Of a stretch of 64,000 bases of DNA, positions 40,934-48,559 are shown in pieces. A program made the translations under genes and the position numbers. Source of the DNA: Hymenobacter gummosus (GTDB lineage: Bacteria > Bacteroidota > Bacteroidia > Cytophagales > Hymenobacteraceae); NCBI RefSeq assembly GCF_003970915.1, contig NZ_RXOF01000008.1:124001-188000 (forward strand), in the 5' to 3' direction. Within the stretch, counting starts at the first letter, position 1, and every line of letters begins with the position of its first letter. The notes under the pieces were generated by a model, which did no database searches, was not told the DNA's origin, and saw only the letters and a list, made by a program, of their open reading frames with translations.

Positions 40934-41842
40934 TTATTGCTTCACTTCCTGCCAGCGCAGGGATTTTCGCAGCCCCAATATGCGGTGATAAAGCAGCTCC
41001 AGCCCCATTGAGCCTTCGCCGCCATCGTCATCAATCTGCTTGTAGCCGCCTTCGTACACTACCGTCAGGTAATAGTGCGGGTGGTGGTTGCCGCTGCGGG
41101 TGTACTCCGACCGACGGCGGGCGACTCCCGCGTAGTTGACCAGTCCGGCCAATGCTTCAAACTCCTGCTTCGCCAGCAGGGCTACGCTGCTCTTTACCAC
41201 GCCATCCGTTTCTTCCCGGCACACGGCAAACCCGGACTCAGTAATGGTCAGGTCCACTTTCGTGGTGCCGTAGTATGACATGAAGTAAGACAAAGCCACG
41301 CTTTCGACCCGCCGGGAATCCGGCCGGGCGTTGTATTCCACGAGCCCCGCGTATTTGTAGACCAATCGGTACTGCCTGCTCCGCCCGAGCAGGCCGCCGA
41401 ATTTGCGCTGATAGGATTTGGCTTCTATTACGGCCTGCCCGCCTTTCATGGTCAGCGTTGGCAGGAAGCAGTACTTGCTGCCGTAGTTGACTCTTTGCAC
41501 GTCGTACCTGTCATTGCCGAGTGCCATGACCAATAGCACCTCCTGCCGGTTGGCGTCGCCAACGGCCAAAATATCGGTATAGCCGTTGCCGTCGATGTCG
41601 GCCTTTATCCACGGCTGCACACCCCGTTTGCGCGCCTGACACTTGCAGGTTCGATTTCGGATGGACAGGGTATCGGAAATCGTCACGCGGGAAAAATGCC
41701 CGGCCGTGTCGGCGGCGTGCATTAGCGCTTCTACTTCCGAGGCGGTGCGAATACCGTCAATGCGGTTGCCCGCCGGCTGCTGCGCGTAGCCGCTCCGGGC
41801 CACCGCTCCCAGCGCCAGCAACAGGCAGCTCAGCCGCCTCAC
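40934..41842 (-). CDS. Secreted VCBS/FG-GAP-motif protein coupled to topB
   Basis: A 302-residue exported protein; signal peptide RRLSCLLLALGAVARSGYAQ. It holds KADIDGNGYTDILAV, a calcium-loop motif preceded by CKCQARKRG. The GTG start at 41842 overlaps the topB stop (GTGA), so translation is coupled to the topoisomerase, an odd pairing of a DNA enzyme with a secreted protein. No ATG exists near the signal peptide, which supports the GTG. Paralogue of the following gene. Confidence 0.8.
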   Translation of the reverse strand: MRRLSCLLLALGAVARSGYAQQPAGNRIDGIRTASEVEALMHAADTAGHFSRVTISDTLSIRNRTCKCQARKRGVQPWIKADIDGNGYTDILAVGDANRQEVLLVMALGNDRYDVQRVNYGSKYCFLPTLTMKGGQAVIEAKSYQRKFGGLLGRSRQYRLVYKYAGLVEYNARPDSRRVESVALSYFMSYYGTTKVDLTITESGFAVCREETDGVVKSSVALLAKQEFEALAGLVNYAGVARRRSEYTRSGNHHPHYYLTVVYEGGYKQIDDDGGEGSMGLELLYHRILGLRKSLRWQEVKQ

Positions 41843-44403
41843 GCCTTCTTCTCGAACACAAACTTCACCTCGCCCTCGGCCGAGACTTCCAGCGCGGCCT
41901 CGAACTTCTGGCCCGTTCGCTGGGAAGTGAAGCCGCGGATGACGTCGGACTTGCCGCGGCGCAGCAGCTTGGCCACCTGAGCGTCGGTGAGGAGGCGGCC
42001 GCACAGCTCCAGCGGCACCCGGAACTGGCAGTCTTCGCGGAAGCGGGAGCAGCCCCAGGCGGTTTTGCCCTTGAGCATGGTGCCCAGCCGGCACACCGGG
42101 CAGGGAATCTGCTGGGGCTTATCCTCGGCGGCGGGCTTGCTTTCGGCGGCGCGCAGCAGCTCCGGCTCGTGCCGGGCGTTCAGGCTGATGGCCGCGTCGA
42201 ACTTCTGGCCCACGTCGTCGACGAAGCCCTTGATAACCGGCGTGCGGCCCTTGCTAAGCAGGGCCTGCAGCTGCTTGTCGGTAAACTTCTTGCCCTCGAA
42301 CACCAGCGGCAGGCGGAACTTGCAGCCGTCCTTCCAGCCCGAGCAGCCGTAGGCCGTCTTGCCCTTCAGGATGTGGCCTTTGCCGCAGGCCGGACAGGTA
42401 CCGAAGGCGCCGTCGGGCGCGGGCGCGGCGTTGCCGGCCGCGGCGGGCTTGGCGGCCGCTTTGGCCGGGGCCTTGCTGCCGCCGTTTTTGGCCGCGGCGG
42501 CGGCCGCGTCGGTGGCGGTGGGCGGCAGGGCCGTCATGCGGGCGCGGTCCTGCTTCACCTCCTGCACCATTTCCTGCACCAGGGCCCTTAGCTCGGCCAG
42601 AAACTGGTCGGATTCCAGGTTGCCGGCCTCAATCTGACGCAGCTTCCGCTCCCACTGCCCGGTCAGCTCGGCCGATTTCAAGGTGGGGTTGCGAATCAGC
42701 CCGATCAGCTCGACGCCGGTGGGCGTGGGCACGATGCGCTTTTTCTCGCGCTGAATGTAGCCGCGCTTAAACAAGGTCTCAATGATGGCGGCCCGCGTCG
42801 AAGGCCGGCCAATGCCGTTTTCCTTCATGGCCTGGCGCAGCTCCTCGTCGTCCACGTTGCGGCCGGCGGTTTCCATGCCGCGCAGCAGCATGGCCTCGGT
42901 GTACTCGCGCGGGGGCTGGGTCATTTTCTGGTCCAGCTTGGGCTTGTGCGGCCCCGATTCATCCTTCACGAACGAGGGCAGCACGGTATTCACCACGTCG
43001 TCGTCGCCCTCGCCGGCTTTGGCGGTGCTCGGGGCCTGCTGCTGGGTCGGGTCGCCGTAGACGATGCGCCAGCCGGGGTTCAGGATTTGCCGGCCGCGCA
43101 CGCGGAAAGGGTAGCCGGCCGCCGCGGCCGTCACGGTCGTATTCGACACCTCGCAGTCGGGGTAAAACGCGGCCAGGAAGCGGCGCACGATGATATCGTA
43201 CACGTTCGATTCCCAGGTGCTCAGCCCGCCGGGCGCGTTGCCGGTGGGGATGATGGCGTGGTGGTCGGTGACTTTGTTGTTGTTGAAGACCTTGCCGGAC
43301 TTGCGAATCGGCGCCCCCAGCAGGGGCTGCACCAGGCTGTGGTAGGGCCCGCTGATGCCCTGCAGGATGCCCTTGATTTTGAGGTACTGGTCGTCGGGCA
43401 GGAAGGTGGTGTCGACGCGCGGGTAGCTGACGACCTTCTTCTCGTACAGCGCCTGCACGGTTTTGAGCGTGTCCTCGGCCGAGAGGCCCAGCTGGTTGTT
43501 GCACTGCACCTGCAAGGAGGTCAGGTCGAACAAGGCGGGCGGCGACTCCAGCGCCTTTTTGATTTCGACGCCGGTAATGACCAGCGGCACATCCTTTACC
43601 GCCGCCATGGCCTTGTCGGCCTCTTCCTGGCTCACGAAATAACCACGAGCCTTCAGGCGGGCCTTTTCGTCGGGCTCGTCGTCTTCGGCCTTGCCCTTTT
43701 TTGGGGGCGCGACGTGGCTGAACATGGTACCGCGGTATTCCGTCCGCAAAACCCAGTAGGGCTCGGGCCGGAAGTTCTGGATTTCGTGGTAGCGGTCCAC
43801 CAGCAAAGCCAGCGTGGGCGTCTGCACCCGGCCGAGGCTGAGCACCTGCCCCCGGCCCTGGGCGTATTTTAGGGTGAACAGGCGCGTGGCGTTCAGGCCC
43901 AGCAGCCAGTCGCCGATGGCGCGGCTCTTGCCGGCCATGTAGAGCCGGTCGAATTCCTTGCCGTCGCGCAGGTTGGCGAAGCCCTGGCGGATGGCTTCCT
44001 CCGTCAGGGACGAAATCCAGAGGCGCTTGAAGGGCTTGCGGTACTTGGCCTCCGTCAGCACCCAGCGCTGAATCACCTCCCCTTCCTGCCCGGCGTCGCC
44101 GCAGTTGATGACTTCCTCCGCGTCGGCCAGCAGCTTTTTGATGACGGCGAACTGCCGGCGCACTCCGTCGTCCTCCATCAGCTTGATGCCGAACGAGTCG
44201 GGCAGCATGGGCAGGTCGTGGATGCTCCAGCGCTTCCATTCGGGGTGGTAGTCCTGGGGCTCCTTGAGGGTGCAGAAGTGCCCGAACGTCCAGGTGACCT
44301 GGTAGCCGTTGCCCTCGAAGTAGCCGTCCATGCGCAGGCGGGCGCCGAGCACGTTGGCAATTTCGCGGGCGACGCTGGGCTTTTCGGCAATGCACACTTT
44401 CAT
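41839..44403 (-). CDS. topB: DNA topoisomerase III (type IA)
   Basis: An 854-residue type IA topoisomerase that relaxes and decatenates DNA through a single-strand break. TOPRIM domain at 1-140 with the catalytic Glu7 (IAEKPS) and the motif GDAGQEGE at 102-109, where most relatives have DPDREG. The active-site Tyr is Tyr327 in VSYPRVDTTFLP. GRPSTRAAIIETLFKRGYI lies in domain III/IV. Two Cys4 zinc-finger-like modules at the C-terminus (CPACGKGHILKGKTAYGC and CPVCRLGTMLKGKTAWGC) are each followed by a conserved 'FEGKKFTDKQLQALLSKG'-type unit. Chromosomal topB copies of this size are common in Bacteroidota. ATG 44403. Confidence 0.95.
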   Translation of the reverse strand: MKVCIAEKPSVAREIANVLGARLRMDGYFEGNGYQVTWTFGHFCTLKEPQDYHPEWKRWSIHDLPMLPDSFGIKLMEDDGVRRQFAVIKKLLADAEEVINCGDAGQEGEVIQRWVLTEAKYRKPFKRLWISSLTEEAIRQGFANLRDGKEFDRLYMAGKSRAIGDWLLGLNATRLFTLKYAQGRGQVLSLGRVQTPTLALLVDRYHEIQNFRPEPYWVLRTEYRGTMFSHVAPPKKGKAEDDEPDEKARLKARGYFVSQEEADKAMAAVKDVPLVITGVEIKKALESPPALFDLTSLQVQCNNQLGLSAEDTLKTVQALYEKKVVSYPRVDTTFLPDDQYLKIKGILQGISGPYHSLVQPLLGAPIRKSGKVFNNNKVTDHHAIIPTGNAPGGLSTWESNVYDIIVRRFLAAFYPDCEVSNTTVTAAAAGYPFRVRGRQILNPGWRIVYGDPTQQQAPSTAKAGEGDDDVVNTVLPSFVKDESGPHKPKLDQKMTQPPREYTEAMLLRGMETAGRNVDDEELRQAMKENGIGRPSTRAAIIETLFKRGYIQREKKRIVPTPTGVELIGLIRNPTLKSAELTGQWERKLRQIEAGNLESDQFLAELRALVQEMVQEVKQDRARMTALPPTATDAAAAAAKNGGSKAPAKAAAKPAAAGNAAPAPDGAFGTCPACGKGHILKGKTAYGCSGWKDGCKFRLPLVFEGKKFTDKQLQALLSKGRTPVIKGFVDDVGQKFDAAISLNARHEPELLRAAESKPAAEDKPQQIPCPVCRLGTMLKGKTAWGCSRFREDCQFRVPLELCGRLLTDAQVAKLLRRGKSDVIRGFTSQRTGQKFEAALEVSAEGEVKFVFEKKA

Positions 44404-44405
44404 AA

Positions 44406-44441
44406 CCGCTGATTAGGCTGATTTCACTGATTGCGCTGATT
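44406..44441. repeat. Four 9-base tandem repeats next to the topB start
   Basis: Four consecutive 9-base units all end in CTGATT (CCGCTGATT, AGGCTGATT, TCACTGATT, GCGCTGATT). On the topB strand they read AATCAGnnn and lie 2 bases upstream of the ATG, in the 5' untranslated region. Copy number could alter leader length or ribosome access. Confidence 0.85.
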
Positions 44442-44471
44442 CCGGTGGGCCTCAGCGGCACGTTGAATCAA

Positions 44472-44479
44472 CAAAGATA
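44472..44479 (-). promoter_or_regulatory. Candidate -7 element for topB
   Basis: On the minus strand TATCTTTG matches TAnnTTTG exactly. It lies 69 bases upstream of the topB ATG, so the 9-base repeats would be inside the mRNA leader. No TTG is seen about 20 bases further upstream. Confidence 0.45.
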
Positions 44480-44561
44480 ACCGGAGAAAAAGTCGGGGCG
44501 GCTGGGGGAAGTTGGGTTGGCCCGGACAGTTTTTCAGGTTTGTCGTCGAGCGTTGCTACCC

Positions 44562-44792
44562 TCAACGGCCCACGCGCCGGTACCAGCCCTGCCGCAGCCG
44601 ATAAGTGCCCTCGGCCAGCTCCGGGGCAGCGCTGGCGGTGTCCGCGTCCGGGTGGTAGGTGCTGTCGTCGCTGCTGGTATAGCCGCCGAAGCGTAGGGTG
44701 CGGCCCTGGTTGCGCACCTCGTAGCGGCGCTGCTCCTCCCACTCCGAGCCGCCGGCTTCCTCGCCATTTTCGTCTTCGCAGCCGCCCAACAT
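44562..44792 (-). CDS. Small acidic protein, possible decayed lipoprotein
   Basis: A 76-residue ORF beginning MLGGCEDENGEEAGGSEWEE and continuing with YEVRNQGRTLRFGGYTSSDD and LAEGTYRLRQGWYRR. LGGC has lipobox form, but no hydrophobic stretch precedes it: the frame is open upstream and reads a charged sequence. A dispersed repeat (44905-44951) lies about 110 bases upstream, so the true signal peptide may have been lost by a rearrangement. It may also be a normal small cytoplasmic protein. No family recognised. Confidence 0.45.
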   Translation of the reverse strand: MLGGCEDENGEEAGGSEWEEQRRYEVRNQGRTLRFGGYTSSDDSTYHPDADTASAAPELAEGTYRLRQGWYRRVGR

Positions 44793-44904
44793 GGTTTCGG
44801 AGCGGGCGACCCGCTCGTTGAGCAGCCACCGGTCGTGGAGCAGGCTATGTTCTAGAACAGTTGACCACCGCAGCCAGACGAATAAGCGTCTGCGCCAGGA
44901 ACAA

Positions 44905-44951
44905 GCCGGCGGTGCGGGGTTAGAGGAAGGTCCTTCGCAAGCTCAGGATGA
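44905..44951 (-). repeat. Dispersed intergenic repeat, copy 2
   Basis: On the minus strand this reads CGTCATCCTGAGCTTGCGAA, then GGACCTTCCTC and ACCCCGCACCGCC. The same blocks occur on the plus strand at 61469-61515 (GTCATCCTGAG, GAAGGACCTTCCTC, ACCCCGCACCGCCG), differing only in the short middle and two bases before ACCCC. A shorter relative is at 12238. Dispersed, opposite orientation, always intergenic. Confidence 0.8.
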
Positions 44952-45008
44952 CGTTCGGATTGACGTGCTAATTGACGTTCGGATTGACGTGCTGCTTGAT
45001 GTGCTAAT
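44950..45008. repeat. 24-base direct repeat touching a stop codon
   Basis: Two copies of a 24-base unit starting GACGTTCGGATTGACGTGCT (44950-44973 and 44974-44997, differing in two bases near the end) are followed by a partial copy (GATGTGCTAAT) that overlaps the stop of the minus-strand gene at 45004. Sub-units of 11-13 bases (GATTGACGTGCTA) are visible. It is contiguous with the dispersed repeat at 44905. Confidence 0.8.
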
Positions 45009-45585
45009 GGCTCGTTGCTCCCGTGGCCGCCTTCTGCAGCCGCTCCGCCTCTCCCGCCGCCAGCTCCTGCTTGAGCCGCTCCATGCCGTCGATAACACCC
45101 GTAAACTGCGTGGCCTCGAACCGCTCGTGGTACTGGTGGTACTGGCGCAGCAGCTTGTCGAGCACGAACTGGGTTTCCTCGGCGTAGCCCTGCTGGCCCA
45201 CGCACAGCAGCGCGTCAAAGATCAGGGCCTTGATGTAGTCCAGCCGCTGCACCGACCAGGCCAGGCACAGGGCCGTAATGACCTCGCGGCGGAAGCCGGG
45301 GGCGCGCTTCATGCGGCGCTTCCACTCGTTGTGCTGCACCTTGTGGGTCATGTACACCACCGCGTCGTTTTCGCCCTGAAAGGCCTTGTTCAGCGTGCCC
45401 TGGGCCGAGCGCCAGTCCTTGTACTGGGCCGTGAGGTAGGCCACCAGCGGAATAAACACGGCCAGCAGCGGGGCGTAGCTGCGAAACAAAGCCCAGCCGC
45501 TGATTTCGGGGGCCGCGGTGGTCAGGGCCTGGCCGGAGCCGGCGGCCGCAAGCAGCAGGAACGGAAGGGCAAGTAGCCGTTTCAT
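45004..45585 (-). CDS. Exported/membrane protein of unknown function
   Basis: A 193-residue protein with an N-terminal signal peptide (LLALPFLLLAAAGSGQA), a second hydrophobic segment (FRSYAPLLAVFIPLVAYLTAQY) and a helical charged C-terminal two thirds. There is a run LRQYHQYHERFEATQ. ATG 45585 is chosen as the start of the signal peptide; ATG 45603 is possible. No family recognised. The stop overlaps a tandem repeat. Confidence 0.78.
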   Translation of the reverse strand: MKRLLALPFLLLAAAGSGQALTTAAPEISGWALFRSYAPLLAVFIPLVAYLTAQYKDWRSAQGTLNKAFQGENDAVVYMTHKVQHNEWKRRMKRAPGFRREVITALCLAWSVQRLDYIKALIFDALLCVGQQGYAEETQFVLDKLLRQYHQYHERFEATQFTGVIDGMERLKQELAAGEAERLQKAATGATSH

Positions 45586-45731
45586 CAAAGCAGAACGAGT
45601 CATCGGAAGCCGCGCCGCCCGGCCTGGCCGCCGACGCAAGCTTGAAGATAACCAACGGCGCCGCATTGCGGGCCAAACGAGCAGCGGCCGGGGCCGGCGC
45701 CGGGCGGCCCGGCGGGCCGGACAAGTCCCGT

Positions 45732-46676
45732 TTACGGCACCGTCAGCACGATTTTGCCGGCGGCATGGCCCTGCTCACTGTAGCGGTGGGCCTGGGCGGC
45801 GTCGGCCAGCGGGAAGGTGGTGTCGATGACGGGGCGGAGCTGGCCGGCGGCCAGCCAGCGGGCCAGCTGCCGCGTGTCGGCGCCCCGGTCCCTGGCCAGC
45901 ACCATCGAGAGCTTCTTGTCGGAAAACACGCTCAGCGGCAAACCCAGCAGGGCGTCTTTCGGGTCGATGACGGTGGTGACGTAGCGGCCGCCGGGGCGCA
46001 GGGCGGCCTTGCTTTGCAGGTAGCTGCTGCGGGCCACCGCGTCGAAGATGAGGTCGTAGCGGCCGGCGTCTTGGGTGAAGTCGTGCTGCTGGTAGTCGAT
46101 GATTTCGTCGGGGCCGAGGCTGCGCACCAGCGCCGCGTTGCGGGCCGAGCACACGGCCGTGACATGGCCGGCCCCGAGCAGGCGGGCCAGCTGCACGGCC
46201 AGCGTGCCCACGCCGCCCGCCGCCCCGTTGACGAGCACCCGCTCCCCGGTGGCCAGCTCGCCCCGGTCGCGCAGGGCCTGCAGGGCGGTAAGGCCGGCCA
46301 GCGGCACGGCCGCCGCCTGCGCGAAGCTTAGCCCCTCGGGCAGCGCCGCCGCTACCTTGGCGGGCAGCACGGCGTACTCGGCCCCGGCCCCACCCAGCGC
46401 ATCGACCATGCCGAACACCCGGTCGCCGGGCCCGAACCCGCTGACGCCCGCGCCCACCCGCGCCACCACGCCGGCCACGTCGCGCCCCGGAATCTGCGGG
46501 AAGCAGAAGCCCGACACCAGCCGCAGCTCCCCGCGGCGGATTTTCCAGTCGACGGGGTTGACGCTGCTGGCGTGCACGCGCACGAGCAGCTCGCCGGCTT
46601 TGGGTTCGGGCGTGGGCTGCTCGCCGTACCGGAGCACGTCGGCGGAACCGTACTCGGTGTAGTAAATGGCTTTCAT
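45732..46676 (-). CDS. NADP-dependent quinone oxidoreductase-like protein (MDR family)
   Basis: A 314-residue medium-chain dehydrogenase/reductase without catalytic zinc ligands. It starts with the GroES-like domain (VRVHASSVNPVDWKIRRGEL, FPQIPGRDVAGVV) and has the NADPH loop NGAAGGVGTLAVQLARLLGA. The family reduces quinones or other carbonyls with NADPH. Ends KIVLTVP, a usual terminus. ATG 46676. Stands alone, 116 bases after the next upstream gene on the same strand. Confidence 0.93.
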   Translation of the reverse strand: MKAIYYTEYGSADVLRYGEQPTPEPKAGELLVRVHASSVNPVDWKIRRGELRLVSGFCFPQIPGRDVAGVVARVGAGVSGFGPGDRVFGMVDALGGAGAEYAVLPAKVAAALPEGLSFAQAAAVPLAGLTALQALRDRGELATGERVLVNGAAGGVGTLAVQLARLLGAGHVTAVCSARNAALVRSLGPDEIIDYQQHDFTQDAGRYDLIFDAVARSSYLQSKAALRPGGRYVTTVIDPKDALLGLPLSVFSDKKLSMVLARDRGADTRQLARWLAAGQLRPVIDTTFPLADAAQAHRYSEQGHAAGKIVLTVP

Positions 46677-46792
46677 GCTAGCAACAGCTGGTGTTAGCTG
46701 CCCTTACGCGGCGCGAGGCCGGGCCGCCGAATCCGTCGCGTCGGCCGCCGCGCTCAGGTCGCGGTTGGCCGCACTGCCCATACCTTCCCGCC

Positions 46793-47362
46793 TCAGAGTC
46801 CGTCGGGAAAGTCTTGGTTGACGTGCAGCGTGCTGGGAAACAGCGTATCCTGCTCACCGGAAGTCTGGTTGAAGCGCGTCGTCCACCCGGGGTAGTAATA
46901 GGTGGCGCGCAGCGTGGTATCGTTGCGCAGTACGTAGCGCACAAAGGGCCGCCCCGGCTCCGGCCTGCGCACCCCGGCAAAGCGGCGGTCCAGCCCCCGG
47001 TCAAACACGCAGTCCACCTCCTCCGACCAGTTGAGGATGATGGCGCCGTCCTGCAGGCGGGCCGGGTACATGGCCTGGCATTGCCCGTGAAAGGAGTACA
47101 CGCCCGTGTCCGGATGAAAGCTGAATACCAGCCGAATCAGGCTGCTTTTGCTGGTATCCGGCGGCGTGCCTTCCCAGTACGTTAGCGTCGAATCGTGCAG
47201 CACGGCGGCGGCGGAGGCAAAGCGCTTGCGGGGCTTCGGCGGCGGTAGCGCGGCGGCCGGCTGCTCCACCCGCTGCACCTGCTCCGCCTCGGGTGGGGAG
47301 CAGGCAGCCGGCCCCAGCGCCCCCAGTATCAGCCACCGGCGCCAGCTAAGTTGATTATGCAT
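46793..47362 (-). CDS. Hypothetical lipoprotein
   Basis: A 189-residue protein with a lipoprotein signal (WRRWLILGALGPAAC, Cys21), then a proline-rich linker and a beta-rich domain. No recognised family. Its start overlaps the 3' end of the AlkZ-like gene by eight bases, so it is probably co-transcribed with it. Confidence 0.8.
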   Translation of the reverse strand: MHNQLSWRRWLILGALGPAACSPPEAEQVQRVEQPAAALPPPKPRKRFASAAAVLHDSTLTYWEGTPPDTSKSSLIRLVFSFHPDTGVYSFHGQCQAMYPARLQDGAIILNWSEEVDCVFDRGLDRRFAGVRRPEPGRPFVRYVLRNDTTLRATYYYPGWTTRFNQTSGEQDTLFPSTLHVNQDFPDGL

Positions 47363-48404
47363 TCCAAAACCGATTGATGGTTACTGCTGCTTCCGCCAGC
47401 GGCGTGGCGGCTTCCCCCGGCAGCTCCCCGAACGGCCGCAGCTCCACGCCGCCGGCCTTGCCCGGCGGCCGCTGCCAGGTACCTACCACCCGCCCGTCCA
47501 CCACGATAATCGGGCGAAAGATGCCGTTGACGGTCAGCACCTGCCGGGCGTGGGCGGGGTCGAGCAGCAGCTCCCGGTTTTTGTAGGCCACCAAGTACTC
47601 ATCGAAGCCGGCCAGCAGCCGGGGCGGCGCGGCCGGGGCCGGACCGGAGTCGGCGGGCCACCAATATGATTGGCCGTCAAGCTGGGCAGTCTGCAGGCCC
47701 GGCTGAGCGGCTTCGAGGCCGCGGCGGGCCTCGCCCAGCGGCAGGCCAGCCCACCAGGCAAAATCGGCGACGGTGGCCGGGCCGTGGCTGCAGAAGTAGC
47801 GGCGGGCCAGTTCGGCAATGGCCTCGGCGCGGCTGCGCGGCGGGGCGGGCGGCAGCCAGTTGTCGAGCAGCGTGTAGGTGGGCTCGGCCCCGAGGCGGCC
47901 AGCCGGGCAGATGAGCTTTTCCCACACTGCCCGCTGCAGCAGGCTGTACAGGCGCGGCCCGTCGGGGCGGATGCCGGCCTGCCGTAGCGCGGCGGCCAGC
48001 GCGCTGCGCGGCTGCGGCGGCTGGGTAGTCAGCAGTTCTTCCAGCACCGCGAAGCTGCGGCGGAAGGTGCCCGCGTCCAGCTCGCGCTGCCGGTACTGGC
48101 CCGCGCAGGCCGCCACTAGGCGCGGGGCCACCAAATCCAGCAGCCAGCGTACGTCGGCGGCGGCGGCCAGGTGCAGGGTGCCGCGCAGCAGCCAGGTGCG
48201 CACGAGGCGGCCCTCGGTCAGGGCCTGCGCCACCGCGGCGGCGGTACTGCCGGGCAGCCGCGCGCCCACGGCCCACAGGCTCTGAGCGTAGTCCTGAGCC
48301 TGCATGGCACCGAAATGGGCCACCAAGCCGGCCGCATCGGGCGTGGCAGATGGGGCCGGGTGCTGTTGGTGCAGGCGGAGGTGGAGTAGTTCGGGGGTAG
48401 TCAT
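47355..48404 (-). CDS. Winged-helix DNA-binding protein, AlkZ-like glycosylase family (HTH_42)
   Basis: A 349-residue protein of the HTH_42/YcaQ superfamily. The motif GAMQAQDYAQ near residue 35 gives the QxQ form that in AlkZ carries the catalytic glutamines (E. coli YcaQ/AlkX has QxD). Further family marks: RLVRTWLLRGTLHL, LPLGEARRGLEA and LAGFDEYLVAYKNRELLL, VNGIFRPIIVVDGRVVGTW. AlkZ-type enzymes unhook bulky or cross-linked bases from DNA, often in antibiotic self-resistance. Here it may be a general repair enzyme. ATG 48404 starts the domain; 48428 is in frame upstream. Confidence 0.85.
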   Translation of the reverse strand: MTTPELLHLRLHQQHPAPSATPDAAGLVAHFGAMQAQDYAQSLWAVGARLPGSTAAAVAQALTEGRLVRTWLLRGTLHLAAAADVRWLLDLVAPRLVAACAGQYRQRELDAGTFRRSFAVLEELLTTQPPQPRSALAAALRQAGIRPDGPRLYSLLQRAVWEKLICPAGRLGAEPTYTLLDNWLPPAPPRSRAEAIAELARRYFCSHGPATVADFAWWAGLPLGEARRGLEAAQPGLQTAQLDGQSYWWPADSGPAPAAPPRLLAGFDEYLVAYKNRELLLDPAHARQVLTVNGIFRPIIVVDGRVVGTWQRPPGKAGGVELRPFGELPGEAATPLAEAAVTINRFWNA

Positions 48405-48464
48405 GAGCGGCCGACGACGAGCCCCCAAGGTACGAGGCCGCCGGGCCGCAGTCCGCCTTAAACC

Positions 48465-48497
48465 AAAAAACCTCCGCGCCAGGGGCAGCGGAGGTTT
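48465..48497 (-). terminator. Terminator after the carbonic anhydrase gene
   Basis: AAACCTCCGC (48468-48477) and GCGGAGGTTT (48488-48497) form a perfect 10-bp stem. Read on the minus strand it is followed by a T-run (A-run at 48465-48470). It lies 63 bases after the carbonic anhydrase stop. Confidence 0.75.
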
Positions 48498-48559
48498 CGG
48501 GCCGGCGGGGTGAGCTATTAGAACCCAGCCGGCGCTGCGGTGGTCAGCCGCAATTCGGG

